Origin: Temnopleurus reevesii
Lineage: Eukaryota > Echinodermata > Echinoidea > Temnopleuroida > Temnopleuridae
Direction: 5' to 3'
Assembly: GCA_036244855.1 (NCBI GenBank)
Contig: BQKZ01002541.1
Coordinates: 1 to 14,888 of the forward strand
DNA length: 14,888 nt
The notes below the pieces were generated by a model. It was not told the origin of the DNA. It searched no databases and saw nothing but the letters and a program-made list of their open reading frames with translations. This document shows positions 7,990 to 14,888 of this stretch, piece after piece (positions within the stretch are counted from its first letter, which is position 1; the number at the start of each line of letters is the position of its first letter). The position numbers were made by a program, and so were the translations under genes.

Positions 7990-8545
7990 CTACATTTAAA
8001 GCAACACTTATAGTGTTAATGCACCTCTATTGTTGAGACATTTCTCGTGTTATTGAACGTCTATTGTTACAACATGTCTAGTGTTAATACACACGCTTAG
8101 TGTTAGTACATTCATAGTATTACTGTACTTCAAGTTCCTTTATACACAGTGTATACATTCATAGTATTAGTAACTCCTAGTGTTAATACACTCCTAGTCT
8201 TAGTAAACCCCTATTCTTAGGACACCCCTAGTGTTAGTACACTCCTAGTTTTACACGCCTAGTGTTAGTACACCCCTAGTGTTAGTACACTCCTAGTCTT
8301 ACACGCCTAGTGTTACTACACTCCTAGTGTTGGTACACGTCTAGTGTTCGTACAATCCTAGTCTTACACACCTAGTGTTAGTACGCTCCTAGTGTTAGTA
8401 CACTCATAGTATGAAAGTTCCATTACACACTCTTAGTGTTAATACACCTCTAGTGTTATTACGTCAACAGCACTAATTTGTTTCAAGTGTCACTATACAC
8501 TCCTAGTCTTACAACACTGCTACTACATTAAGTGTTAATACACTA
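7990..8545. repeat. 17-bp minisatellite with a 14-bp shortened variant
   Basis: The core unit is ctagtgttagtacactc, clearest between about 8180 and 8420. Several units are a 14-bp form, ctagtcttacacgc or similar, which has lost agt and carries a g-to-c change. Units become more divergent towards both edges, with intervening interruptions such as the atgaaagttcc block near 8411. This is the typical pattern of an old tandem array that is homogenised mainly in its centre. Confidence 0.88.
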
Positions 8546-9253
8546 GTACTACACACATATCATAGCACCCCTACCATAGCACCACATCAGATACACCTCC
8601 ATCATCTGATCATGCCCAAAGTTCTAGATCCATGTATATACTATCTCAGCATCACAATATTTGCACCTTACTTCATTTCTCTATTGAATATTAATTTGTC
8701 ATTAGCTTACTAGCACCATATGATTTAGAAATATTGTTGCATTGAAATGTTTATAGTGTTTTATTAGCATTAACTTGATTATTATTTACCAAATCGTGTA
8801 CACTGTTTTCTATTTTGTTGATATTTTTTCGTATGTATAAGGCTTTTATTGTATTGTATTGTACTTTATTTCCAATCAGTAAAAAGACATATAACATACT
8901 ACGAAATCAGAATACATTTGACAAATTTACATGTGTAAAAAAATAATTTGCAATTAATAAGATTGGCTGGATTGCCTTTTCAGAAGAATTAGAATGAATA
9001 CCTCTGTTCTTCCAAGGGGTCCAGATACTTCAATATTAGTTATGTAACATCCATATTTATACTGATTTTCCAAGCATTTGTTGACTTTCTTTGAGCAAAT
9101 GATAAGCGCTAGGTATTAATTGAAGAAAAAAAAACGTTCGTTATCATTATAAATGTCTATTTTGAATTTGTATACTTTAGATGACAGGTTGTTAATTTTT
9201 CTTTTATGATTGGAAATTTTAATTACTGATGCATAATTGATGTTAACATATCT
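8546..9253. other. Unannotated stretch with a possible retrotransposon tail
   Basis: No gene is supported. On the minus strand, AATAAA (8865-8870) followed by a tacaatacaatacaataaaa stretch (ending about 8843) looks like the 3' microsatellite tail of a non-LTR retrotransposon or retrogene. The upstream body could not be recognised, so this is only a suggestion. The rest is AT-rich. Confidence 0.35.
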
Positions 9254-9424
9254 GGGAGGTGTTTCACCAAGATAAGAAAGACTTTACGCAGGACTTTACG
9301 TTCGACTGGTATAAGTTCTTGCGCTAAATGCGCGTAATAGTGTGAACCATTACGCGCAAGAAGGGATACCAGTCAAACTTAAAGTCGTTCTTAAAGTGTT
9401 TCTTATCTTGGTGAAACACCTCCC
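9254..9424. mobile_element. 171-bp MITE with GGGAGGTGTTTCACCAAG ends
   Basis: The left end GGGAGGTGTTTCACCAAGAT (from 9254) is mirrored by ATCTTGGTGAAACACCTCCC (to 9424), including the following aagaaag against ctttctt. The interior contains a second nested symmetry (gactggtat against ataccagtc, and gcgcgtaat against attacgcgc), giving an almost continuous hairpin. Its first 58 bases match the copy at 13591 at all but one position by my count, so the family was active recently. This is the best intact reference for the interrupted copy at 954-1679. Confidence 0.88.
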
Positions 9425-9769
9425 TGTTTACGTGGAAAGAGAAACATTATTGAGCGCTATACCGCAATATTTCTGAACAATGATGTGATGTATTAAGAAT
9501 ATTTTGCATATAATTAAATCCTACTCAATGTCCGCTCGAGTGTCAGTTTTATTTGTTGCCTGTGCCGGGAATTTTCTAGCTTTCGGCTTTCATGAGATAT
9601 CCTTATATTTTCTTGCATCATGCGGAATAAAATCAAATCAAAATCAAACTCCTGTCCTCTCCATGCATGCATGTTATCGCCACTCCCCTCTTCTCACAAC
9701 TCTTGCATCCCCTATTCACATCCTTTCCATCTTGCATCTTGTCTTTAACATCCCTCCTTTCCCCGCATT

Positions 9770-9773
<4 letters not shown>
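9425..9773. other. Unannotated stretch with possible LINE-like 3' tail
   Basis: Around 9626-9649, aataaaatcaaatcaaaatc resembles the short-repeat 3' tail of L2/CR1-type non-LTR retrotransposons. The preceding about 100 bp would be the 3' end of such an element. I did not recognise an ORF, so confidence is low. The remaining sequence grades into the pyrimidine-rich region. The long open frame starting at 9504 is dismissed as an artefact of that composition. Confidence 0.3.

Positions 9774-9813
<40 letters not shown>
9774..9813. repeat. (TC)n microsatellite
   Basis: About 20 uninterrupted TC dinucleotides. It marks the left boundary of the long pyrimidine-rich region and is likely to be length-polymorphic. 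Confidence 0.97.
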
Positions 9814-9816
<3 letters not shown>

Positions 9817-11012
9817 TTTTACCCCTGCTCCCTAGGTCTAGCATCCCTTCATTCTATCATCGTTCCCCCTCCCCCATGGTCTCGCATCCCATCTCCTGGC
9901 ATAGCCCGTTTAGTATACCCCCCTCCTTGACATCCATTCCCTCTCGCATCTCGTCTCTCATTATTTCACCCCCCCTCTCTTTCCTCTTTTCCCCTCGCCT
10001 CTTTATTCCCCTTCAATCATCTCATACCCGCCCCTCTCTCATCCCCCTCTAAATTGTCTCGCTTCCCCTCTCTTACATCCCTTCTACTGCCATAGCCCCT
10101 TTCGCATTTCCTCTCCTTTGGCATCTCTTCCCTCTCGGTCATCGCTCCATCCTCGCACCCCTTCCCTCTCGCACCCCTTTTCTCTCACACCTCCTCTGTT
10201 CTCGGACCCCCCCCCCTCTCATCCATCGCTCCATCCTCACATCATTCTTCTCTCGCATCCCATTTTCTTTCACTGACATCTTCTCCTTACTCGGACCCCC
10301 ACCCCTCCTTCAGTGTCATCGCTCCATCCTCACATCACTCCCCTCTCGCATCCCATTTTCTCTCGCGTCTCTTAGGTTCTCGGACCACCCCCCCCCCCCC
10401 TCTCAGTCATCGCTCTATCCTCACATCATTCCTCTCTCGCATCCCATTTTTTTTCACTGAGTAAGGAGATCCTCCTTACTCGGACCCCACACCCTTCAGT
10501 GTCATCGCTCCATCGTCACACCACTTCCCTATCGCATCCCATTTCTCTCGCATATCTCTCCTCTGTACTCGGACCCCTCCTTTCAGTGATCGCCGCGCAT
10601 CTCACACCCATCCCCTCTCGCATCCGATTTTCCCTTGCACCTCCTTCTCACTTAAACCCCTCCGCTTTCTCATCGTTCCATCCTCACACCTCTCGCCTCT
10701 CGCATCCCATTTTCTTTCGCCTCTCCTCCGTACTCGTACCCCTCCTCTCAGTCATCGCTACATCCATCCTCATGCACACCACTTCCCTCTCGCATCCCAT
10801 TTTCTCTTGCACCTCCTCCATACTCGGACCCCTCCTCTCAGTCATCGCTACATCCTCACAGCCCTCCCCTCTCGCATCCCATTTTCTCTCGCACCTCCTC
10901 CGTACTCGGACTCCTCCTCTCAGTCATCGCTCCATCATCATACCACTCCCCTCTCGCATCCCATTTTCTCTCGCACCTCCTCCGTACTCGGACTCCTCCT
11001 CCCAGTCATTTG
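9814..11012. repeat. Pyrimidine-rich minisatellite, 82-100-bp period
   Basis: The plus strand is strongly C+T rich. The recurring unit reads ctcggacccctcctctcagt, then catcgctccatcctcaca, then ctctcgcatcccattttctc. The cgga landmark recurs at about 10203, 10292, 10381, 10481, 10570, 10823+4, 10909 and 10991. Spacing is 82 bp in the most regular right part and 89-100 bp further left. Units left of about 10140 are degenerate. C runs occur at about 10207-10216 and 10388-10400. The lack of purines removes stop codons, which creates long Ser/Pro/His-rich false ORFs (9504-10052, 10499-11056). Confidence 0.92.
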
Positions 11013-11284
11013 ACAATTATATTCCACCCGATTATGATCTACAGAGATGTAAATGACTCAAATTTCTTTTGCAGAACAGTATGTGTTTTCTTTATTATCA
11101 TGGACAAAATGAATTTACACGGTATTATATCTACTTTGAACGCAATATCTGGCGTTGGTAATGACCTGAAAAATACTGTTCTCAAAATTGCACAAAATTT
11201 GCAAAGAATTAATGGCCTCTTAACGTTGTATATAGCATCGCACGACCCCTCAAACGGCAAAAGATTGTGCAGTCATCGCACGAC
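11013..11284. other. Region downstream of the transporter gene, with candidate poly(A) signal
   Basis: This lies 3' of the minus-strand transporter stop codon (11461). A minus-strand AATAAA is present at 11091-11096 and is a candidate polyadenylation signal, though it would place the cleavage site about 370 nt past the stop and beyond the MITE at 11285-11422. The direct repeat gcatcgcacgacc / tcatcgcacgacc occurs near 11237 and 11273. A 92-codon plus-strand open frame (11010-11288) has no recognisable product. Confidence 0.3.
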
Positions 11285-11422
11285 CTAAGGCCCCGGTCAC
11301 ATAGGACCCCGGAAGCAACACGATTCAACACGACTCTTTGTTAATTCACAGTTAACTGCCTCCGAACAAAGAGTCGTGTTGAATCGTGTGGCGTCCGGAG
11401 CCCTATGTGACCGGGGCTTTAG
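11285..11422. mobile_element. 138-bp hairpin MITE in the presumed 3' UTR
   Basis: The arms 11285-11342 and 11365-11422 are inverted repeats of 58 bp with few mismatches (about six by eye). They begin CTAAGGCCCCGGTCACATAG and include cacgattcaacacgactctt. The loop is 22 nt. It ends 38 bp past the stop codon of the SLC16-like gene, so the mature 3' UTR may include a strong hairpin. No target duplication is clear. Confidence 0.87.
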
Positions 11423-11460
11423 TGGGGAATCCGTGCAAAAAATAATGTAAGTGTACACAT

Positions 11461-11594
11461 TCACTGCCTTTGATTTATAGACGAAAACTTATCGATTACC
11501 ATGGGAACCAAGACGATAACAAAGAGAATGATTTCAGCACCAATGATAAGCAGGAATGTGACGTCATAGCTCCAGAATATATCAGCTACCTTAC
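11461..11594 (-). CDS. SLC16 (monocarboxylate transporter-like), terminal coding exon
   Basis: This exon encodes the last 43 residues plus TGA (11461-11463) of the transporter whose main exon is at 12466-13524. The acceptor is a strong pyrimidine tract followed by CTAG, with the exon starting at 11594. The first two bases (GT) complete a glycine codon begun by the final G of the upstream exon, giving the joint GGYLSG-KVADIFWSYDVTF. This fits the conserved SLC16 region just before the last helix, where GG-(x)-D-(x)-SYDVTF is usual. DVTFLLIIGAEIILFVIVLV is the predicted twelfth membrane helix, followed by a short polar cytosolic tail (IDKFSSINQRQ). The tail is shorter than in many family members. 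The phase match at both ends supports the splice model. A MITE follows closely downstream (11285-11422). Confidence 0.83.
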
Positions 11595-11673
11595 CTAGGA
11601 TTTGAAGAAGAAAAAGAAAGAGAGAAGGGAAATTACAGAAAGAATAAGAATTTAACAAGTTCAGGAGCAATCC

Positions 11674-11833
11674 AGGGGGTGTTTCATCAAGATATGTCGC
11701 AGCGACAAGGAGTCATTTTCCGACAGTTCCCATAGCAACTCTCAGCGATAGTGCTTTTCGTCCAATTACAATCAAGGAATTTGTCAGCGCTGAATAATTG
11801 TCTCTGCGACAAATATTGATGAAACTCCCTCCT
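11674..11833. mobile_element. 160-bp MITE with GTGTTTCATCAAGATATGTC ends (intronic)
   Basis: The left end AGGGGGTGTTTCATCAAGAT (from 11674) is mirrored by attgatgaaactccctcct (to 11833). Symmetry continues with tgtcgcagcgacaa against ttgtctctgcgaca and with inner blocks. The terminal box is close to GGGAGGTGTTTCACCAAGAT of the copies at 9254 and 13591, but the interior is unrelated to theirs. It lies in the last intron of the transporter, roughly 80 bp from the acceptor. Confidence 0.83.
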
Positions 11834-12040
11834 GATAAGCATTGATCTAGTTGAACTCCTTACGAACTAAAATAAAATATTCTGGAATTTAAGTTTTTGC
11901 AATTGGTAAAAATAGAAATTTAGCCTACTGGGTCCCGTCGGACTAAATAGTGTATCGTTACTTCTTATTGGCTTCAAAAGCAGGTTGAAATATTATGATT
12001 CACTTTTGGACTAAAGGGTTGGCCTATTCATTGTGCATTG

Positions 12041-12217
12041 AACACAATATAATATAGTTTCCAAAAACTTAGGTCGAACGCAAATTCAATGTTCCTTTGC
12101 AATGCTATTGAAATTGGAACCGGTTTGTTATTGTTGTGTCTCCACAGTTCAATACACGGCGTACGGCTCTATTATCCATGACCCAGTTTATTTTGCGAAT
12201 ATAGTTTATATCGTGTT
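12041..12217. mobile_element. 177-bp MITE with AACACGATATA ends (intronic, uninterrupted copy)
   Basis: The ends are AACACAATATA (12041) and TATATCGTGTT (to 12217). The interior (ggtcgaacgcaaattcaatg, then gaaattggaaccgg) aligns with the reverse complement of both halves of the interrupted copy at 3571-3963. It therefore serves as an empty-site reference for that nested insertion. TIR decay relative to the other copy suggests an older insertion. Confidence 0.83.
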
Positions 12218-12228
12218 GTTGTTCATGC

Positions 12229-12426
12229 TAGTTCAGATTAGAAATGTTTTTATAATTTCTCTGTATACCAGTGGTCTTGCCCATAGCGAGACCGACCGAT
12301 AGATGGCGTGATTATATATTTGTACGGAACAAGAGAATATGCCTCGTCGCCAGTAAATTTTCGGGGTCACGCCCTCTTTCGGTCTGGAATAGCGCTCTCA
12401 AATATATATTTTTTTAATTTGAGCTA
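12229..12426. mobile_element. 198-bp element with 9-bp target duplication (intronic, second copy)
   Basis: It begins TAGTTCAGATT and ends AATTTGAGCTA. The flanks are TGTTCATGC (12220-12228) and TGCTCATGC (12427-12435), a 9-bp duplication with one difference. It is the reverse-orientation relative of 3680-3881, sharing ccagtgg, ccgatagatggcg, tcgtcgcc and tcggggtc-cgccc blocks. It lies between the neighbouring MITE end (12217) and the 5' splice site (12465). Confidence 0.85.
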
Positions 12427-12465
12427 TGCTCATGCAAGTATAACCGTGCCTGCCTAATAGCTTAC

Positions 12466-13524
12466 CAGATAAGTAACCCCCGATGATTTTTCCAAAACCA
12501 AAAAAGAAGTAGTAAAACGCAAAAGCCATATCCTTTTTACCGACAGGCGCCCTCTCAATGACGGCCATCGGTGCCAGGAGAATCCGTCCAGCGATGAAGT
12601 AGGCACTGAAGAATGTCGTCACCATCATCACGTAGGAATTCACAACAAACACGTCACACAAAAGTGCGGCGATGTCGGCTAGAGTGAATATGAGGAACAC
12701 ACTAAGCGGTTCAAACCAGTTATTACAAAGGAAACCGACGGATAGCCTACCAGTCACGCTCCCAATCGACGCGAACATGGTGATTACAAGAATATATGGC
12801 GTGGATAAGTGCCTCTGGATGGCGCGTGGAACTACGAAGTTGTGCCAACCGGAAGTCAGGTACCCAATGAATAGAACTGCGACGAAAATCGCGGTGAATA
12901 CCGGATCAGTGCAAAGGTCAATGTTGACGAAATCGGGTAATAAATTACAAAAAGAGTTGGATGGCGTATGTGAAGCTTCGGAATTCTCTTCAACGTCCTC
13001 ATTACATTTCGATTTGGTTTTGTCATTGGAGACTAACAGATGGGTTTTTTCTTGCTTCATCTGGTCTATGTCGCCGTCATGAGCAACATTTTGTGATGTG
13101 TTGCCAGTTTCAAGTGAAACAATCGTCTTGTGGCCAATGTCCCCTCTATCTAGTATGAGAGAAGATGAACACGCTGAAACGGTGTCACTATTTTCTGTCT
13201 CTTTCATTCCTTTTGTCATACTCCTAGATGCATTTCCGGAAGTGTTGGTATGGTTTGAACCACCCCGCTCTGTTTGACTCCCTCCCGAAGCAACCATCTT
13301 CACCAATGCCGCGCAAGGAATCAGGTTCGCCATGAGTGCCCCAAGAACCAATAGACCGCCTCTCCAGCCGTACGCCTGGCGAAGAAACTCAGCCATTAGA
13401 GGACAAACCGCCATACCTACTCCAAACCCAGACATGGCAATAGCGAACGCCAGGTTAAAGTGCAAGCCAGACTGGTCTTTCATGACGATAGTGCCGCATA
13501 TGTGGATCAAACAGCCCCCTATTC
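12466..13524 (-). CDS. SLC16 (monocarboxylate transporter-like), large internal exon
   Basis: This encodes about 353 residues of a major-facilitator transporter. The start is a splice acceptor, not an initiator: TTTACAG precedes GA-ATA-GGG, reading (G)IGGCLIHICGTIV. Order of features: a helix, then FAIAMSGFGVGMAVCP and GWRGGLLVLGALMANLIPCA (helices 5 and 6). Next comes a hydrophilic loop of about 125 residues rich in S/T/N/E/D/K. After it come helices 7-11: DPVFTAIFVAVLFIGYLTSG, then PYILVITMFASIGSVTGRLS, then VFLIFTLADIAALLC, then YVMMVTTFFSAYFIAGR, then AFYYFFFGFGKIIGGYLSG. The AMSGFGVG, GWRG and TGRLSVGFL motifs fit SLC16. The arginine in TGRLS corresponds to the conserved TM8 arginine used for substrate and proton coupling in monocarboxylate carriers. 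The substrate is not predictable, since many invertebrate SLC16 members are orphans. It joins 11594 in phase 1. N-terminal exons (helices 1-3, with the usual D-GWGW motif) are absent from the window. It is expected in a plasma or organelle membrane. Confidence 0.88.
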
Positions 13525-13590
13525 CTGTAAATTATAAATGAAAGGGGGGATTTGTGTAAGGAGTCATTTTGAGCAGCAGTAATTTGACCT

Positions 13591-13762
13591 GGGAGGTGTT
13601 TCACCAAGATAAGAAAGACTTTACGCACGACTTTACGTTCGACTGGTAATCCCTTCTTGCGCGCAATGATTCATAATAGTACGTGCATTCAGCGAAAGAA
13701 TTAATACCAGTCGATCTTAAAGTCATGCGTAACTTTAAGAACGATTTGGAGAAACACCGCCC
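13591..13762. mobile_element. 172-bp MITE with GGGAGGTGTTTCACCAAG ends
   Basis: It starts GGGAGGTGTTTCACCAAGAT at 13591 and ends gagaaacaccgccc at 13762. The left half is almost identical to the copy at 9254. The right half is more diverged: it has lost part of the terminal box (atttggagaaacacc instead of atcttggtgaaacacc) and shows interior changes such as gtcatgcg. It lies in the intron just upstream of the large transporter exon. The minus-strand open frame of 92 codons through it is spurious. Confidence 0.83.
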
Positions 13763-13763
13763 T

Positions 13764-13950
13764 GGATTGTGTTTTGTTTTTAAGATGTGCGTGCGTAGAT
13801 CTACGCACAACTGTATTCGTAATGACTTGTGGCCCTTTCTCAGATGCGATTCAGCTCCAAGGGTCGCTATTGATTGCAAGAAAGGATCAGCAGTCGATCA
13901 TACAGTTGCGCGTAGATCTACGCGCCGCATAGCCTTATGAAACACAACCC
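13764..13950. mobile_element. MITE with GGNTTGTGTTT ends and arm-internal 18-bp palindromes
   Basis: The left end GGATTGTGTTTTG (13764) is mirrored by aaacacaaccc (to 13950). Each arm contains a perfect 18-bp palindrome: GTGCGTAGATCTACGCAC at 13791-13808 and GCGCGTAGATCTACGCGC at 13908-13925. Both are followed inward by caactgta or its inverse. The inner segment 13831-13902 is the inverse of a segment in the next element (13997-14070). It abuts the elements at 13591-13762 and 13951-14126 with essentially no spacer. Confidence 0.75.
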
Positions 13951-14126
13951 TTGATTGTGATTCATATGGCTGTTCGCAAAGGTTCTCAAGACTCTATGAA
14001 TGACTGGTAATCCTTTCCTGCACTCAATGGCAACCCTTGGAGCTGAATCGCATCTGAGAAAGAGGGCCAACGGTCGTTCGTTCAGTCTTTGGTAAGTCTA
14101 TGAACAGCTTTATGAATCACAAACCA
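13951..14126. mobile_element. MITE with TTGTGATTCATAAAGCTGTT-type ends
   Basis: The left end TTGATTGTGATTCATATGGC is mirrored by ctttatgaatcacaaacca at the right, with gctgttc against gaacagc inside. The interior cttggagctgaatcgcatct (about 14037) is the reverse complement of agatgcgattcagctccaag in the neighbouring element (about 13842), so the two elements are related and inverted. No target duplication could be defined. It resembles the element at 1683-1835 (TTCATGAAGCTG). Confidence 0.68.
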
Positions 14127-14278
14127 GGAAAGCAATAAATAAATATTTTGAATCTTATACTGAAAAAGTTTTGAAAATTGTGAAGTAAATACACACAATT
14201 GTATGTGTAAGCTACGTTTCATCTAACCACTGAGGCAATATCGCTCAAAAGTCATTGGACCCTATATGCTTTGACAAA

Positions 14279-14600
14279 TATCTGTGGCGTCATATCGGAC
14301 AGCTCCTGTTTCGTTCAAAATACCAAATTTCACATTTTCATGCCATACTACATTCCTTTATCGATTCGCCGTGTATTTGGCAAATACTACTAAATATGTT
14401 TTCAAATTCTATATAAGAATAAATGAGGGTTTGTCCGCTAGTACGTTAATGACTGCGCCAAAGTGGCCGACCTAACGGATCTCCATCAGCGGCAGGTATT
14501 GTAAAACCATTAAGAAAATTTTTTTCAACAGAATCTCTGATTTTGCTCAAATTTTCACGGTTTGCCATCTGATTTTCCTTCATTCGATGGCAATTCTTTG
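14279..14600. mobile_element. Decayed relative of the TTAA foldback element
   Basis: The right part (about 14515-14585: tctgattttgctcaaatttt, then gattttccttcatt) matches the right arm of the 1078-1648 element (tccgattttgctcaaatttt, then tatttttcttcatt). The left part (about 14279: atctgtggcgtcatatcgga, then agctcctg) resembles the inner arm of that element read in reverse (atctgtgatgtcatacatgg, then gaactcct). Termini and TTAA sites are not identifiable. The small ORF at 14284-14475 is not called. Confidence 0.4.
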
Positions 14601-14730
14601 ATTGTGTTCCATTGGCTAACTCTATCTGTTACACTCTTTTTAGCAGATCTGGCCTGACCGAGGCTGGGATAGCGAAAATCATTCAAAGTCCATGGGCCTT
14701 CGGAAGAGTCAGGATCCATAATTTACTTGT

Positions 14731-14888
14731 GGAGGCGCCGTGGTGTAGTGGACATGACTCTCGCCTTTCAACAGGAGGGTCGTAGGTTCGAGTCCCACCC
14801 AGGGCGTTAATTTCCTTCAGCAAGAAATTCATCCACATTGTGCTGCACTCAACCCAGGTGAGGTGAATGGGTACCTGGTAGGAATATT
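14731..14888 (+). mobile_element. tRNA-derived SINE, cut by the window end
   Basis: The tRNA-like head begins at about 14731-14734 (ggcgccgtgg), with an A box TGGTGTAGTGG (14741-14751) and a B box GGTTCGAGTCC (14785-14795). After the head come aagaaattcatccacattgt and cccaggtgaggtgaatgggt, a body that I recall from abundant sea-urchin tRNA-derived repeats (SURF type). That recollection was not checked by search. The stems do not fold into a good functional tRNA. The 3' end is outside the window. Confidence 0.85.

Larger units (their letters stand above)
11595..12465 (-). other. Phase-1 intron of the SLC16-like gene, largely transposon-derived
   Basis: The donor GTAAGC follows TATCTG at the exon end (donor GT at 12465-12464), and the acceptor is TAG at 11597-11595 after a long pyrimidine run. 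The intron is 871 bp. It holds MITEs at 11674-11833, 12041-12217 and 12229-12426, which together cover about 60 percent of it. The nearest insertion ends about 30 bp from the donor. Confidence 0.82.

Noticed and set aside
9504..11056. Long plus-strand open frames rich in Ser, Pro, His and Leu
   Set aside because: They lie in C+T-rich tandem repeats where stop codons are rare. The predicted proteins simply mirror the repeat.
11010..11288. 92-codon plus-strand frame preceded by a good-looking acceptor (tttcttttgcag at 11075-11084)
   Set aside because: No recognisable domain, no donor and no partner exon. It ends at the edge of a MITE and lies antisense to the presumed 3' UTR.
13601..13879. Upstream exon of the transporter on the minus strand
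   Set aside because: The frame lies in two MITEs and encodes nothing like the SLC16 N-terminal helices.
14731..14806. Functional tRNA gene on the plus strand
   Set aside because: Internal promoter boxes are present but the cloverleaf is poor, and the sequence continues into a SINE body.

Overview
The window looks like non-coding, transposon-rich DNA of a metazoan, most likely an echinoderm (a sea urchin or close relative). It is AT-rich, has no long bacterial-style ORFs or operons, and contains one clearly spliced gene, two tRNA-derived SINEs and many short palindromic non-autonomous DNA transposons (MITEs). The SINE at the right edge resembles, from memory, the SURF-type tRNA-derived repeats of sea urchins. 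The taxon call is therefore an inference, not a demonstration.

Only one gene is well supported. It is the 3' part of an SLC16 (monocarboxylate transporter-like) gene on the minus strand: a 1,059-nt exon (12466-13524) and a terminal coding exon (11461-11594) ending in TGA. The phase-1 intron between them (11595-12465) is made mostly of three MITEs. The exons for the first membrane helices are not visible and must lie beyond the right edge. A second, much weaker minus-strand coding trace lies at 2270-2880; it is interrupted and I could not identify it.

Layout from left to right: a 34-bp tandem array (1-230); unannotated sequence; a dense pile-up of palindromic elements (954-2264) that includes a TTAA-flanked element nested inside another MITE; the weak coding trace with a partly duplicated module (2270-3120); a 75-bp-arm hairpin (3176-3345); a MITE carrying a second element with a perfect 9-bp target duplication (3571-3963); a MITE with nearly identical 62-bp arms (4009-4321); a minus-strand SINE (4450-4694); two copies of a TA-flanked MITE (4805-5027 and 6625-6842); another palindromic MITE (5657-5826); AT-rich unannotated DNA; a 17-bp minisatellite (about 7990-8545); a 171-bp MITE (9254-9424); a (TC)n tract that leads into a pyrimidine-rich minisatellite with an 82-100-bp period (about 9774-11010); a hairpin MITE (11285-11422) just past the transporter stop codon; the transporter exons; three adjacent MITEs (13591-14126); a decayed relative of the TTAA element; and a plus-strand SINE cut by the window end.

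I found no defence system, gene cluster or RNA machine. The unusual content is the transposon archaeology: insertion sites can be reconstructed to the base in two nested cases, several MITE families share a terminal box, and one MITE interior has been amplified in tandem.
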